From Daphnia pulex (Eukaryota > Arthropoda > Branchiopoda > Diplostraca > Daphniidae), in NCBI RefSeq assembly GCF_021134715.1, contig NC_060028.1, positions 1,696,501 to 1,760,500 of the forward strand: a DNA stretch of 64,000 bases. The letters are read 5' to 3'. Position numbers and translations under genes: made by a program. The notes under the pieces are model-generated. The model made no database searches. It was not told the origin of the DNA and saw only the letters and a list, made by a program, of their open reading frames with translations. Within the stretch, counting starts at the first letter, position 1. The number at the start of each line of letters is the position of its first letter. Positions 12,805 through 23,485 of this stretch are shown piece after piece.

Positions 12805-12810
12805 TTTATA
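12805..12810 (-). promoter_or_regulatory. TATA box of the cuticle gene
   Basis: Minus-strand TATAAAAAG lies 80 bp upstream of the ATG at 12725. An initiator-like TATCACAC is about 30 bp downstream of it. Cuticle protein genes typically have TATA promoters. Confidence 0.7.
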
Positions 12811-12811
12811 C

Positions 12812-14902
12812 CGCGCGCTTGTCGATTTCATTGGGAGATTGTTCGTGATCTTCAGGATCACGACTAGATCGAGTCATCTTCTCATCCCCATGGAGGTCAG
12901 CAAACACACCCCGTGACTCTGTTCCGTATATAACAGACGCGAGTGAAAGTACTATACTATACTTCAAAAAAACGGGTTTACTTGTACACACGTTATGGGC
13001 ATAAAGCACATTTCCATTAAGCCTTGCGCGCACAAGGCGGATGAGCGGTTTTGAGAACTCAGTTCCTGATTCTCGGAATCTTTATAGTTTTGTTTTTATT
13101 TGATTACACGCCTAAACTATATACGGGAGGATGCAATCGCTTTACTTTCTCTTTTAACTGTGCGCATCCTTGAGATTTTTTAAGGTCTCATTTTGTTCCA
13201 GTGCATAACAGGAATAGATATTATAACTTGATGTGAAAATGTCATCAAAGCCCTTCCTTATTCGGTGAAACAGCTGGGAAAAAAACGCTGGCTTTGTATG
13301 AGAACTTCCATAGTCAATATAGCTGATTCTTTCTTATGACTATAAAGAAGCTCCAAGTTGAAAGTGAAAGGAAATTCACGAGGGCAAGTTTTTTTGGGAA
13401 ATTGATGCGAATCACCTGGTGGTCAGGAAATATTCCTGGGAACAGCATCATAGTAATTTGAAGTTGAGATATTGAAAAATATTCACACCCAACCCCGATT
13501 CCAAAGTGAAGGGTCGTATTTGAGCTTGCTTTAGATTTTTCTCTCTCTCCTTCTATATGTTCTATAGACGTGAAAATGTCCTTAGTTACACAACTCAAAC
13601 GCATAAAAAAGGAATTTATAATATCTGTGAATTAAATTATTGTTTAATAATTGATCATTACGAAACGCAACAATGTGAAACTGTATATTTCGTAAGGGCC
13701 AGCTTGTTGCCATTCCGGTTTCAGCTCAGACCTTTCAGGTGAATCTATCCGTGAATTTCCTGTCAGGTATAAATGGCGGTAAATATGCATGGCTTCAAAT
13801 TAAAGTTGCCGATCAGCAAATGGTTGGAAGAGAAAATAATAAATAAATGGTGTAAATGGAAATGACTATACTGATCGAATATATAATGGCCATCATTCAA
13901 ATTCTATACCGAACCGATTGGCGTTCATTTAGCGTGAAAACCAGCAGAAATATGGTCGTGAAATAGTTGAGAAACAGGTTTGGCAGCGTATCCGATATGC
14001 GCATCGCCGTGAACGAAAGGAAAAGGCAGAAAGTGAAAGAGAATGCATGCAGCTGTGTCCTATTAATATATACGCTGCACATAAGGCCAATGCCACTAAA
14101 AATGCCAATAACGTCGAGGGATCCGGTCAGCACTGGCAATCGAAAGTAAAGAGCTATATATACGTATATGCGCGATTTAATGGACTATTATTCCAGTAAC
14201 AGGAGAATCCCCCTGTATGCCTATAAATAAATGCGCAGAGAACAAATACTTAAAATGTTTAAAATATAATTTAGTCAGCCCAATAAACACATTTGAAAGG
14301 CATACTTATTTGTCAATTCAATTGGGGAATTAATTCGCTTGGGGAATGACTGCATAAATACGAGAATATAGCTGGCCTATAGGACACAATTGCGTGAAAA
14401 TCTAACCTGATTTTATTATTTTGATAGTTTGGAATGACAAATCAATTCAAGGGGAAATTGTGCCCTACTTTATTATTATTGGTGAATTAATCAGTTTACA
14501 ACAAATTTTCTGTCATTCTTTTTTCCTTTTCCTGTCAATACATTTGCTGTGTTACTTCAGTTTACGAAAAATCCCCGTCATCCTTAATAGGAGATTATAA
14601 ATTTTCATTCTCAATGTTATCTATACTGCAAAAAAAAAATCGAGGCATTTTTGTGTTATCAGGCAGCCAGCAATATTTAGGCTTACGTACATGTCTAGAA
14701 TGAGACGTAGGTGGGTTATTTATTCCTGTTTTATAGAAAGAAAAAATCATTTCACTTATACCATCAGCCATCAGCACACAAAGAGGATATTCATGTTGAG
14801 TAATAGCCTCGAGAAGAAGAAGATATGGGTTGCATATACGTAACAGAATCTCCCGAGATGAAAACAGAATCCAACTTTGACGATACAATGGTCGTAAAAT
14901 AC
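12812..14902. other. Intergenic, no gene recognised
   Basis: About 2 kb of AT-rich DNA. Open frames at 13314-13604 and 13897-14139 have no recognisable domain, start context or splice structure. A second TATA-like 'gtatataacag' lies at about 12927 with no coding exon behind it. Confidence 0.4.
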
Positions 14903-14975
14903 TGCCCCGAGTGAGGTTCGAACTCACGACCTCGAGATTATGAGACTCGCGCGCTGCCTACTGCGCTATCGAGGC
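14903..14975 (-). tRNA. tRNA-Met (CAT), second copy
   Basis: Identical in sequence to the minus-strand tRNA at 6432-6504, with CAT anticodon. About 20 bp of 3' flank (gtcgtaaaatac) also resembles that copy, so the two come from a dispersed duplication larger than the gene itself. Confidence 0.93.
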
Positions 14976-15211
14976 TTATACAACATCTATCCAGAAAACT
15001 CAAAATGCTATTTGTTTTGTGGTCTGGTTCAGGAAATTAGCCTTCCAACGAACTTAGTATAATAGTTTCTCCTTTTAAAATTTGATCAAAGAAAGCCTCG
15101 TTTAAACCACACCTGCTAATAAAACAAGTTTTTAAAAAAAGAAACGCATAACACGATAATTTCAACTTGGAAAAATAAGTTTACGAATAAATACCCATCT
15201 ATTTTCATCGT

Positions 15212-15217
15212 TTTATT
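15212..15217 (-). terminator. Candidate poly(A) signal of NOG2
   Basis: Minus-strand AATAAA about 165 nt after the NOG2 stop codon. Confidence 0.4.
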
Positions 15218-15380
15218 TCAGACCCCACTTACATAAAAGATGTTCAAAATAACTGAATCAATCGGCGAGAAAGAGAAGAATCGAGAATGTGTGTATCGGC
15301 CCGTGGTGGCAATTAGAATCAATCAATCGTTATAATCAGCTCATAAAGAAGATTAGACAATCACAAAAGCAACTCCCACA

Positions 15381-17807
15381 CTACTTCTTACAGTGACCCC
15401 TAAAGGCCTTGGCCATCTCCAAGAAACCCTTCTTCTTCGACTTGTTTTTGACGTTGACCACTTCGTAAAAGTGAGTGCCGATCTTCTTCTTTTTCTGATC
15501 GCGATCGATCTTTCTCCTCTCTCTCGAAGTCAGCTTCCAGCGCGGGTTTTCCGGTCGGTCGTCCTCGTCACCGCCGCCTCCTTTCTTGGTCGATCGCGAC
15601 GTGGGCGTCACGGAAAAGGCCCCGCTCTTGGTGATGGTTCTCGCTTTGAGTTTCAGGGTCTTGGCTTGTTTCTTCTTGGCCGCCGCATCCACGTCGCTAT
15701 CTTCCTCTTCTTCTTCGTCCATCTCATCCTCGTAATCGTCTTCCTCGTCGTCGAGACCTTCGTGGTCTTCCCCTTTGGACACATCAGCCGATTTCGACTC
15801 TTCCGTCGCTTTGTCGGTGGCCACATTCTCCTCTGCGTCTTCATCGTCTTCCGCTTCGTCGGCCGAAGGGTCGTCCATGAAGTCCGGCTGGGCCTCCAAA
15901 GGCTGGACGTCGTCACCTTCGTATTTCAGATCCACCCGAATTTTACTGAAATCCTGGGCCAATCTGGGCTCGAATTTCTTCTTGTCCTTTTCAGTCTCCT
16001 CTCCCGACTCTTCAACAGCGGCGGCTGTGGCATCTCCTTCGGTTTTCTCCTCCACTTTGGCCGCATCCGGATTGACAGGGGCGACGAAGAAAGGCAATTT
16101 GCCTCGCTGCCAATCGTTCAAGACCATTCGGGCCACGGCGTTGTTGTCCGGTTCTCCACCCTTTAGCAGCCTGCCCGTTCGGCGGGCCATCTGGTCGAGA
16201 AAGTCGGTGGCATCTTTCCAGTCGTTCAACCTGTAGACGCGGCTCAAATACTCTTTCTTCACCCGTTCCAGCACAGCTGGAATAAAGTCTTCGGGCGTTT
16301 TCAGCTTTTCCACTTGAACGACACCCTGAAAGAATAGAGCAATCGTATTAGAATTTGCAATCAGGTAAATCAAATTGCGATCGGTTTACCTTCAACACTT
16401 TTTCCTCGTCCGTCTCTCCGGTGGGAAATACAACTCCCGGGCAGTCGATGAGGAAGATTCGACGCATCAGCGTGATGTACTGCCAGACTTTGGTCTCACC
16501 GGCGATGGGCGCCACCTTGCAGACTTTCTTGCTGCGCAGGGTATTGATGACGGACGATTTTCCAACATTCGGGTAGCCGATGAAACCCACGCTGATTTGT
16601 TTCTTGTCGCTGTGAAGCTTGCCGAACTGGCGCAGCAAATTGATCAACGAACCTTTACCAAAGGGATGGGTCATCGAAGAACGGAAGGCCATGGTGGGGT
16701 ACTCGGAGCTGAGCGTCTTGACCCAACGTTGGGTAATCCAAGTTGGTACCAAATCCACCTAGAAAGAAGCATGGAATGAGGCCAGGGGTCTAAATTATCT
16801 TGGGAATGACTTTGCTTACCTTGTTGAGCACGAAAAACAATTGCTTGTGGCTTTTTTCTTTACGGATATAAGCTTCGACTTGCTTGCATCGAGTTCCCAA
16901 AGGATCACGGGCGTCCAAAACCTTTTCAAATTAAACATTTAGTACAATTGAACTCAAATAAATGATTTGGTATAATTCAATACCTGGATAATGACGTCCG
17001 AGCAGTCAATCACTTTGTACAATTCTCCCCAGATTCGTTTGCTGAGGCCAGCCTTCATGATCCACTCTCGAGTCAGTTCGCGATCGTCTGGCAGATCACG
17101 AACCAAAGCTCCGTCCTTTTCGATTTCGTAACCGTCACCGAATTTTTGGGCTGAGGATACGTAGCTGTCCAAGTCACCGGTGGCAAGGCTCGGCCGCTTT
17201 CGCTGTTTCTTGGGGCCAAAAGTGTTTTCAAAGCTTTCAGTTTCCAGCAAGTGAACTCTTGCGAATTTAGAGGATTCCTTCAGCAGAGTGATGGGCAGCT
17301 TTGTCTGACGCATTACTACTTGATAGGGATCCTTGATGGCCTGTCCAAGTTCTTCTTGGAATTTCTGGAGTGCTGATTGGCCAACCTAAATATAGTCACG
17401 TAGATTAAGATATTTGATCACTATCAAAGAAATGGTGAAGTAGTAATTACGATCACATACCACTCTGACATTTCCAAACCAGCGCCGGTTAGGTTCCACA
17501 CGTGCAACAGTACCAGATGCAAATTTGGATTGAAAAGGTGCTGGGCGGATGACTTTGCCTGATTCATCACGCTTGGCCTTAAAGTTACGGTACATCTGCA
17601 ATCGTTTGATTGTGGCCTTATCTCTTGCCTTGCTCACTCCCCTCAGACCAGAAATTTTTCGATCTGGGTTCATACTGCATCAGAAGATTTTATTAGCAAA
17701 CATTTAGTATATTAGTGACAAATAACAAACCTGTGTCCGGATCGGTTAAATCCATCTTTTCGTCCGGCCTTTTTGACCGGATCGGTCTTACGGACAGTCC
17801 TAGCCAT
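15381..17807 (-). CDS. Non2: Nucleolar GTP-binding protein 2 (NOG2/GNL2)
   Basis: Six coding exons (17731-17807, 17461-17674, 16984-17385, 16820-16921, 16390-16758, 15381-16325) give 702 aa, similar to other NOG2/GNL2 proteins (about 730). The NGP1NT N-terminal domain ([15 protein letters not shown]) precedes a circularly permuted GTPase. Its motifs come in the order G4 (NKVD, spanning the exon 4/5 junction), G1 (GYPNVGKSS), G2 region ([14 protein letters not shown]) and G3 (DCPG). The C-terminus is a long acidic tract ([17 protein letters not shown]) followed by a basic Lys-rich tail. The protein acts in the nucleolus and nucleus in late assembly and export competence of the 60S pre-ribosome. 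The open frames on the opposite strand (15393-16236) are shadows of the acidic tract. The gene symbol follows the Drosophila orthologue and is by homology only. Confidence 0.96.
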
Positions 17808-17935
17808 TTTGAGGAAGTACGATGCTTAAACCTGTTTTTAACATTTGAAAACATTGCTATTCAAAACACGAAAATACTGAAAATAAATATACGACCTACC
17901 ACTCAGAATCAGTAGCTTCAATATCTGTAACGTAA
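17808..17935 (-). other. NOG2 5' UTR with an intron
   Basis: Minus-strand 5' UTR stretch 17808-17831 follows a good acceptor (taaaaacag). A donor (gagtg|gtaggt) ends a likely non-coding first exon whose 3' edge is at 17900. This UTR intron is inferred from the splice consensus only. Confidence 0.5.
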
Positions 17936-18100
17936 ACAGATCAAATGCAAACTACTTTTATAAAAAAACAAAATTTGTCATAAACTTTAAAGCGTACAAC
18001 TTTTCGTACTTCTTTTCACACGTGTTGTCGTGAAAAGTCTCTCAAGAAAACGTCTGCTATTTGAGCTGACATCTAGGAACAAATTCCAAAGTTAAAACGT

Positions 18101-18115
18101 GCTGCCATCTAGCGG
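18101..18115 (-). promoter_or_regulatory. CTCF-like motif
   Basis: Minus strand CCGCTAGATGGCAGC matches 14 of 15 positions of the insulator consensus CCASYAGRKGGCRSY. It lies about 200 bp upstream of the NOG2 5' UTR, between NOG2 and the GPCR. Occupancy is not shown by sequence. Confidence 0.45.
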
Positions 18116-18129
18116 TAAAAAATTCACAT

Positions 18130-19021
18130 AGTAAAAAAAAAAAATTATCATTCCATGTCGCCTATCGACGTAAAATGCCCAGTGGCAGAATGACTAAAGA
18201 AAAAACCTGTTTGACTAGCTCAGCCTATCCCTTTGGTAACAGCTTATTACTTATCGGAACACAAATCACATCCTCTTCTTTTTTTTTTAACTCTGCGTGT
18301 CATTGACCGACCAACCAACACACAAAAAAAACCACTTTGAATCCTCTCCATCCCTATAAGGATTATATAGGCGGGTTCGATAATATTTTTCTCCTTCTTT
18401 CTTTAAAAAAAAATCAACCAATATAGTATACATGCACTTGTATACGAACACACACAGTTATAAAAGAAATTTAAAAATTTCCGAGTCGTGAAGTTACATG
18501 AAATGTGTATACAACATCATTTACGAGGAACCGTGCGTACAAGACACAAGAAATATTTAAAAAAAAACACACACACACAAACTTGTCTTTTTTGAAAATT
18601 TTTCTATCTTTCATATTTCTTTTTTTCTTTTCTTTTTGTTGTCTGCTTTTCGATATGATGTGCTAAAAATGTAAATGAAGTTCTCTCGCCCGTCGGCGGC
18701 TTCTTTCTCTGCCAGGAGAATACATGTAGTATAAAAGACATGGTAATAATTTCATGCGACATCTCAATGACATTTCGGCAATTTTTCCCACCAAACAAAA
18801 AAAAAATTCAAAAATTTCCGCATTGGATTTAAAAAACAAACAAAAGTCGATAGCAAAAAATCGCGCAGAAATATTTTAAAAAAGAAAAAATTCCCATTCT
18901 GTTCTACATCTAAACAAATGAAAGAGAGAACAACGCATATGTACACTGGGTTCAAATTTTGTGATTTTCCCTGGCCAATTTAATTAATTTTTAAAATGGC
19001 GGAAATGTCTAGATTGCGCAT
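18130..19021. other. AT-rich spacer between NOG2 and the GPCR
   Basis: Low-complexity A/T runs and short CA repeats (about 18570). No exon seen. The right part should hold the GPCR 3' UTR; an AATAAA on the minus strand lies at 19022-19027. Confidence 0.4.
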
Positions 19022-19035
19022 TTTATTCGTTCATT

Positions 19036-21338
19036 TCAAGCCCTGGCCAGCTGCTGATCGCCATCTTCTTTGTGGTTGGCATTGTTGGTCGTCGTGTTGG
19101 TGGTGGATCGGATGACTTTGACCTTTTCGGCGTGAGCCGTGTAATGGAGCATGTCGGTGAGGAAAGTGCGGCCGGAAGAGCGCGACGTTTGAGTCTGCGA
19201 GGTCAGCCGGGCCGAGCGCGAAGATCCGCAGAGGAGCTGGCGGTAGGCCGATCGGTACTGCCGGTTGGAAAACGCGTAGATGAACGGGTTGATGACACTG
19301 GACGCCCAGGCCAGGATGGAGGCCATCACGTGAATGACTGGCACTTTTGTCTTTTTCTATGGAATTAAGAAATTAAAAATCAAATCAAATCATCCCAATC
19401 ACAATGATAATTTTTGTTCACACGAACCTCGTCGTCGGCCACGTTGACCACCATGAGCGGCAGGAAGCAGAGGAGGAAGCAGCAAAAGATGATAAGCATC
19501 ATACGGGTGAGTCGCAGGTCATCCCGTCTCTGGTGCTTCTCCGACGTGCTCTTCTTGCCCGGCTTTTTATTCACCGATTTCATCACCGGAACATTGGCCT
19601 GATGCTCTTCCGCTCTGTTGTTGCCACCACTCGTTCCGGGGCTGAAATTCAAATGAAACCCATTTTTTTTTAATTTCCCGCCAAAATTTAAATGGGCAAT
19701 TTATTGATTTACCTGTGGGCCATGACGTTGCGTCTGGACTGTTTGACTTTGACGAAGATGCACGTGTAGGAGACGATGATGGTCAGACAGGGGATGAGAA
19801 AGCCGAAAGCGAAAAAGAACTTTTTCGGCGACTTGCCATTCTCCCCCGGCAGGATGGTGCAGGAGAAAGTGGCGGGATTGAGGCCCAGGTCGCCCCAGAT
19901 GCCCAGCAGCGGTGGCGTCATCATCAGGAAGCTGAAGAGCCACGAGCCGAGGATCATCAAGACGATCAGCGGGCGCCGGTAGATCTTGTCGTACCAAGAC
20001 GGCGAAGCTATCAGAATATACCTGGGAATTTTGCAAATTAAATCAAAATTAAATCCCCTGGGATCAGAAATAGACCAGCCGGCTGCTGCTGGACAGACAG
20101 TACAATGAGATGCCTATACCGATTGATGGTGATGAGGACCATGCTGAAGAGAGAGGCTGCCACATTTCCGTAGAAGAAGAAGGGAAATAGACGACAGAGC
20201 GTGTCGCCCAGGATCCACGACTCGTAGATGTAGCGCGAGGCCGTCAGCGGCAGGTTGAAGGCGCAGAAGAGGAGGTCGGAGCCGGCCAGACTCAGGACGA
20301 ACGCCGTCGTGGCGTGCGACCGCAATTTACGACTACGCACCAACGCCGCCACCGTTAGCGAATTACCTAAGTAAAAAAGGAAATTCAAAATTTTTCAAAA
20401 TTGGCGGGCTATTATTTTCGGACTATTTTGGACTGGGCGAAATGAGGAAGTCGGGAAAAATTCAATTTCTATTTGATTCGATGTCGAGTAAAACCACTTC
20501 CACATCCGCAGCGGATGGAAACGGCTCTTTGATTGGTTATTGCCCCACGGGCGAGAAAATCATCAATCACGACCAAGTCGATGAATATTGAATAATATAA
20601 CAAATCACCAAATTCCATTTCTTTATAGCGGACGTTATTATATGTTATACAAGTTTGATGGGTCAAACCGCGCCCACAATACATAGCTACTCAGGGGGTG
20701 GTGGAAAAGGTTTTTTAAAAATATATTTTCTTCTCTAATTTTATTTCCGTTAAACGTGTCGGGGGGTTGTAAATGTAAATCGACTTCTCGTCTCTCTCGA
20801 CTAGACAACACACACAAAACTGGGGTGCCGCCCATTTCGAACTATTGCGCGAGAAAATGATCAATCCGGAAAAAAATAAAAATAGAAAAATGATGGATGA
20901 ACGCCTGGGGCTAAGTTATTATTTAAAAAAAATAAAAATAAAATATCGAATTCATATCGAAGATTTATTTATTTTTTTTCGGCTCGTCATTCCCGTCACG
21001 ATTGGGAAGGCCAAAAAATAGAAAATAAAATTACAAAATGAAATCCGCATCTTATATAAAATTACCCTTAGGTCTTTCTTGGTTTTTTTTTAAATAATTT
21101 TAATGGGAGGTGATTAAAAGAAAATGAATTAATTTTTTTTTTTAAATTTACCTCCGATGCCGATGAAGACGAAGAGGATGGCGCAGGCGGCCGCAAAGTA
21201 GGAAGCTTCACGCGGGTAGCGGATTGGATGATGAGCGGATGTGACGCTCTCGTTATAGACATCCGCCGTAGTAATTAACGAGTCGTTATTGTTCATGTTA
21301 TTCCATTGGCTGGCGGCCGCCGAACTCATCTCCTCCAT
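19036..21338 (-). CDS. Rhodopsin-class GPCR of the Moody/Tre1 type
   Basis: Five exons (21152-21338, 20120-20366, 19713-20021, 19428-19641, 19036-19356) give 425 aa in matching phase. Seven membrane segments can be traced. TM1 contains GGNSLTVAALVRS. TM2 is FVLSLAGSDLLFCAFNLPLT. TM3 ends INRYILIA, so the usual DRY is NRY. The CWxP-type TM6 is replaced by FCCFLLCFLPL. TM7 is SSVINPFIYAFSNRQYR (NPxxY). The stretch LLGIWGDLGLNPATFSCTIL in the second extracellular loop and NESVT in the N-terminus resemble Drosophila Moody and Tre1, which act in blood-brain-barrier glia and germ-cell migration. The exon junction inside NR|Y is typical of this group. The long third intracellular loop is basic. Ligand unknown. 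Confidence 0.88.
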
Positions 21339-21512
21339 AATGACGCCGCCGTGTGTAAATCAAATCTTCCGGTTTTTATAATTTCAACCCAAAAATTTGA
21401 TCGGGAAAACTGAACTAAAATATGTCGAATCACTTGTAGCTAGACGATAACCGATTATAAAAACAGTAACTGAAACCCCTCTGCTCAAAACAACAACTAT
21501 CACACAAAGTCA

Positions 21513-21532
21513 ACACACACACACACACACAC
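21513..21532. repeat. (AC)10 microsatellite
   Basis: Uninterrupted AC dinucleotides just upstream of the GPCR first coding exon, within its probable 5' UTR or promoter. Confidence 0.9.
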
Positions 21533-23109
21533 GGTTGTTGTTGGCTGCTCAGATGTTGGAATATAGCTTGCGGGCAACACTTTTATTTTGAAAAAATAAT
21601 ACGGAGAGGGACTAAATACTCTGCTGCTGTGGTCTCGACGGTGGTTGGACCAAGACTGCGACTCAAGCCCACCGCACTAACAGGCTTATATCTATTCCGA
21701 CCCCTTCCGGAGGGCTTTTCTTTTAAAAGAATTTGGATTTTTATTTTATTTTTATTTTTTCTCACACACACACGAGCGCAGAGGGCTTGTATATTTGTAT
21801 GTTTCCACTCTTTCTATACAATATATTTTTATTTTTTAAAAAAAGGTTTAGTCGCGGCGACTTTTTCCTCCCCTTATTTTATTTTTATACTCAATTCTAT
21901 ATTCTCTCTGGAGGCGTCCAGACTTTCCGTCCTCTTTTAAATTTCCCTTTTTTTTAAATAAAAAAAAATTTTGATCTTGAACCACTCCAAAAGACCTTAA
22001 TTGAAACTGTTGCGCATGGCTGTACACACTTAAAACTGGCTTTTTTTTTTTGCTTTTTGATTCCAAAATTAATTTAAAGTAAAAAATAACCTTTTTAGTC
22101 ACCCAGAAAAATTCATTCGGTATATCTTCCGTGTGTATTGTTTTAAAATTAAATTAAAAAAAAGGGTAACTCGATGCGCGGATTCAATTTGTGTGGGAAC
22201 ATTTCCCCGTTTCTCCGCAGTGTGCATAGCCGCAAACAACAACCGAAAAAGGCCCCTTTTGTATTGTTTAGCTCATTTTTTTCCAAAAACAAAAACCTCA
22301 TGTTCTTCTTTTGTTCTCATCCGGTCGTATTCACTCCTTTTTGACTTTGTTTCGTGCATGTCGCTATATAGGACATGTTCAAAATTATTCCATGAGAACC
22401 GAAAAAAGAAAATGTCAGGTATATCCTGACACATGTGGAAATGATCGAATTAGATATCGATCGCTGTCATCTTTTTTGGTTAGTATCCTAGTAGGTTCAC
22501 ACGTTTATACAGTCGTATTTTTAAAACATATATGCGCATAGGTTATATTATAATAGACACTTTTGACAAATAGTCTGGCGACATGGACATTTTCTATGTC
22601 GTCATTATTCACAACATGTGATACCCTTAGATTGTGTTGGGCGAGCTATTGTGTCATTCCAGACGATTTTATACGATTGTTCCCAAGTTTCTTTTTGTTA
22701 TATAGTCTACGAATTTATCTGCGTGACACTCATCTACCGTTAAATTTGACTCTCAATTCACCGCTCCAAGTGTCTGGAAAAAAAAAATTAAAAAAAAAAA
22801 CCTTTTATAATTTTATTTTTTTCAAAAAGCCCGCCGCGCGTTGGAAAAATCAGCGGTTTGACTCTATAAAAACTAAAAATAATTCAATTGAATTTTTTCT
22901 TTTAAATCTTTCAACGAAAAAATAAAAATATAAACGCGCATGAACCCTTCCTCCGCATTTGTTATAATTTGTTCTATTTTTCCTAATCAGTAATAAGATG
23001 TCATATGTCAGAAATCATAATTTCACTTTTGTTAATAATAAGATGTCACAATTGGCACATGTCAGAAATTGTATCATTAATCCAAGAATTGTATTAAAAA
23101 TAGAAGAGA

Positions 23110-23485
23110 ACTGGTGGGTTGGTCGGATAAAGGATTGATCTGTTGAGCTGCTCCGGAGAGGTTCCGAGTTCGATCCCACCTAGAGGATCAAAATCAAATA
23201 TTGAGACTACCTCATGACAGCATACTGTGGTTCGCCACGCCACCGAATGATGACGTGGTGAACCATGGATCAAGATTCCTCGGGTCAAGATTCGTATGGG
23301 TCAAGATTCCAGCCTCCGTAATATGGAGGACCGGTGGGGGAGTCGGATGATGATTAACTATCCGACGCTTCGGTAGAGATAATTGGTTCCACTAGGTGGC
23401 GTTGGCATAATACCAGGTTCTCAATCCAGTGAACCAAATTTCACTTTTGTCTAGGTGGAATTGTATGGCAAAGGCGTGAAATTGT
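23110..23485 (+). repeat. tRNA-like SINE-type repeat (tentative)
   Basis: Begins ggtgggttggtcggataaag (A-box-like). About 40 bp later comes a B-box-like gttcgatccc. A related head, ggtgggggagtcggatgatg, recurs internally at about 23331, and another, ggtgggtgagtcggataagc, at 32134. The pattern fits a tRNA-derived short interspersed repeat. No poly-A tail or target duplication could be fixed. Confidence 0.4.
23389..23403 (+). promoter_or_regulatory. CTCF-like motif inside the SINE-type repeat
   Basis: CCACTAGGTGGCGTT matches 14 of 15 positions of CCASYAGRKGGCRSY. It sits within the tRNA-like repeat at 23110-23485. Confidence 0.45.

Noticed and set aside
13897-14139. Hydrophobic 80-codon minus frame
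   Set aside because: No splice partners, family match or promoter context; hydrophobicity follows from T-rich codons.
14595-14927. 110-codon minus frame
   Set aside because: Overlaps the tRNA-Met gene at 14903 and has no recognisable domain.
15393-16236. Plus-strand open frames of 153 and 257 codons opposite NOG2
   Set aside because: Antisense shadow of the acidic NOG2 tract; low-complexity Phe/Val/Ser composition.
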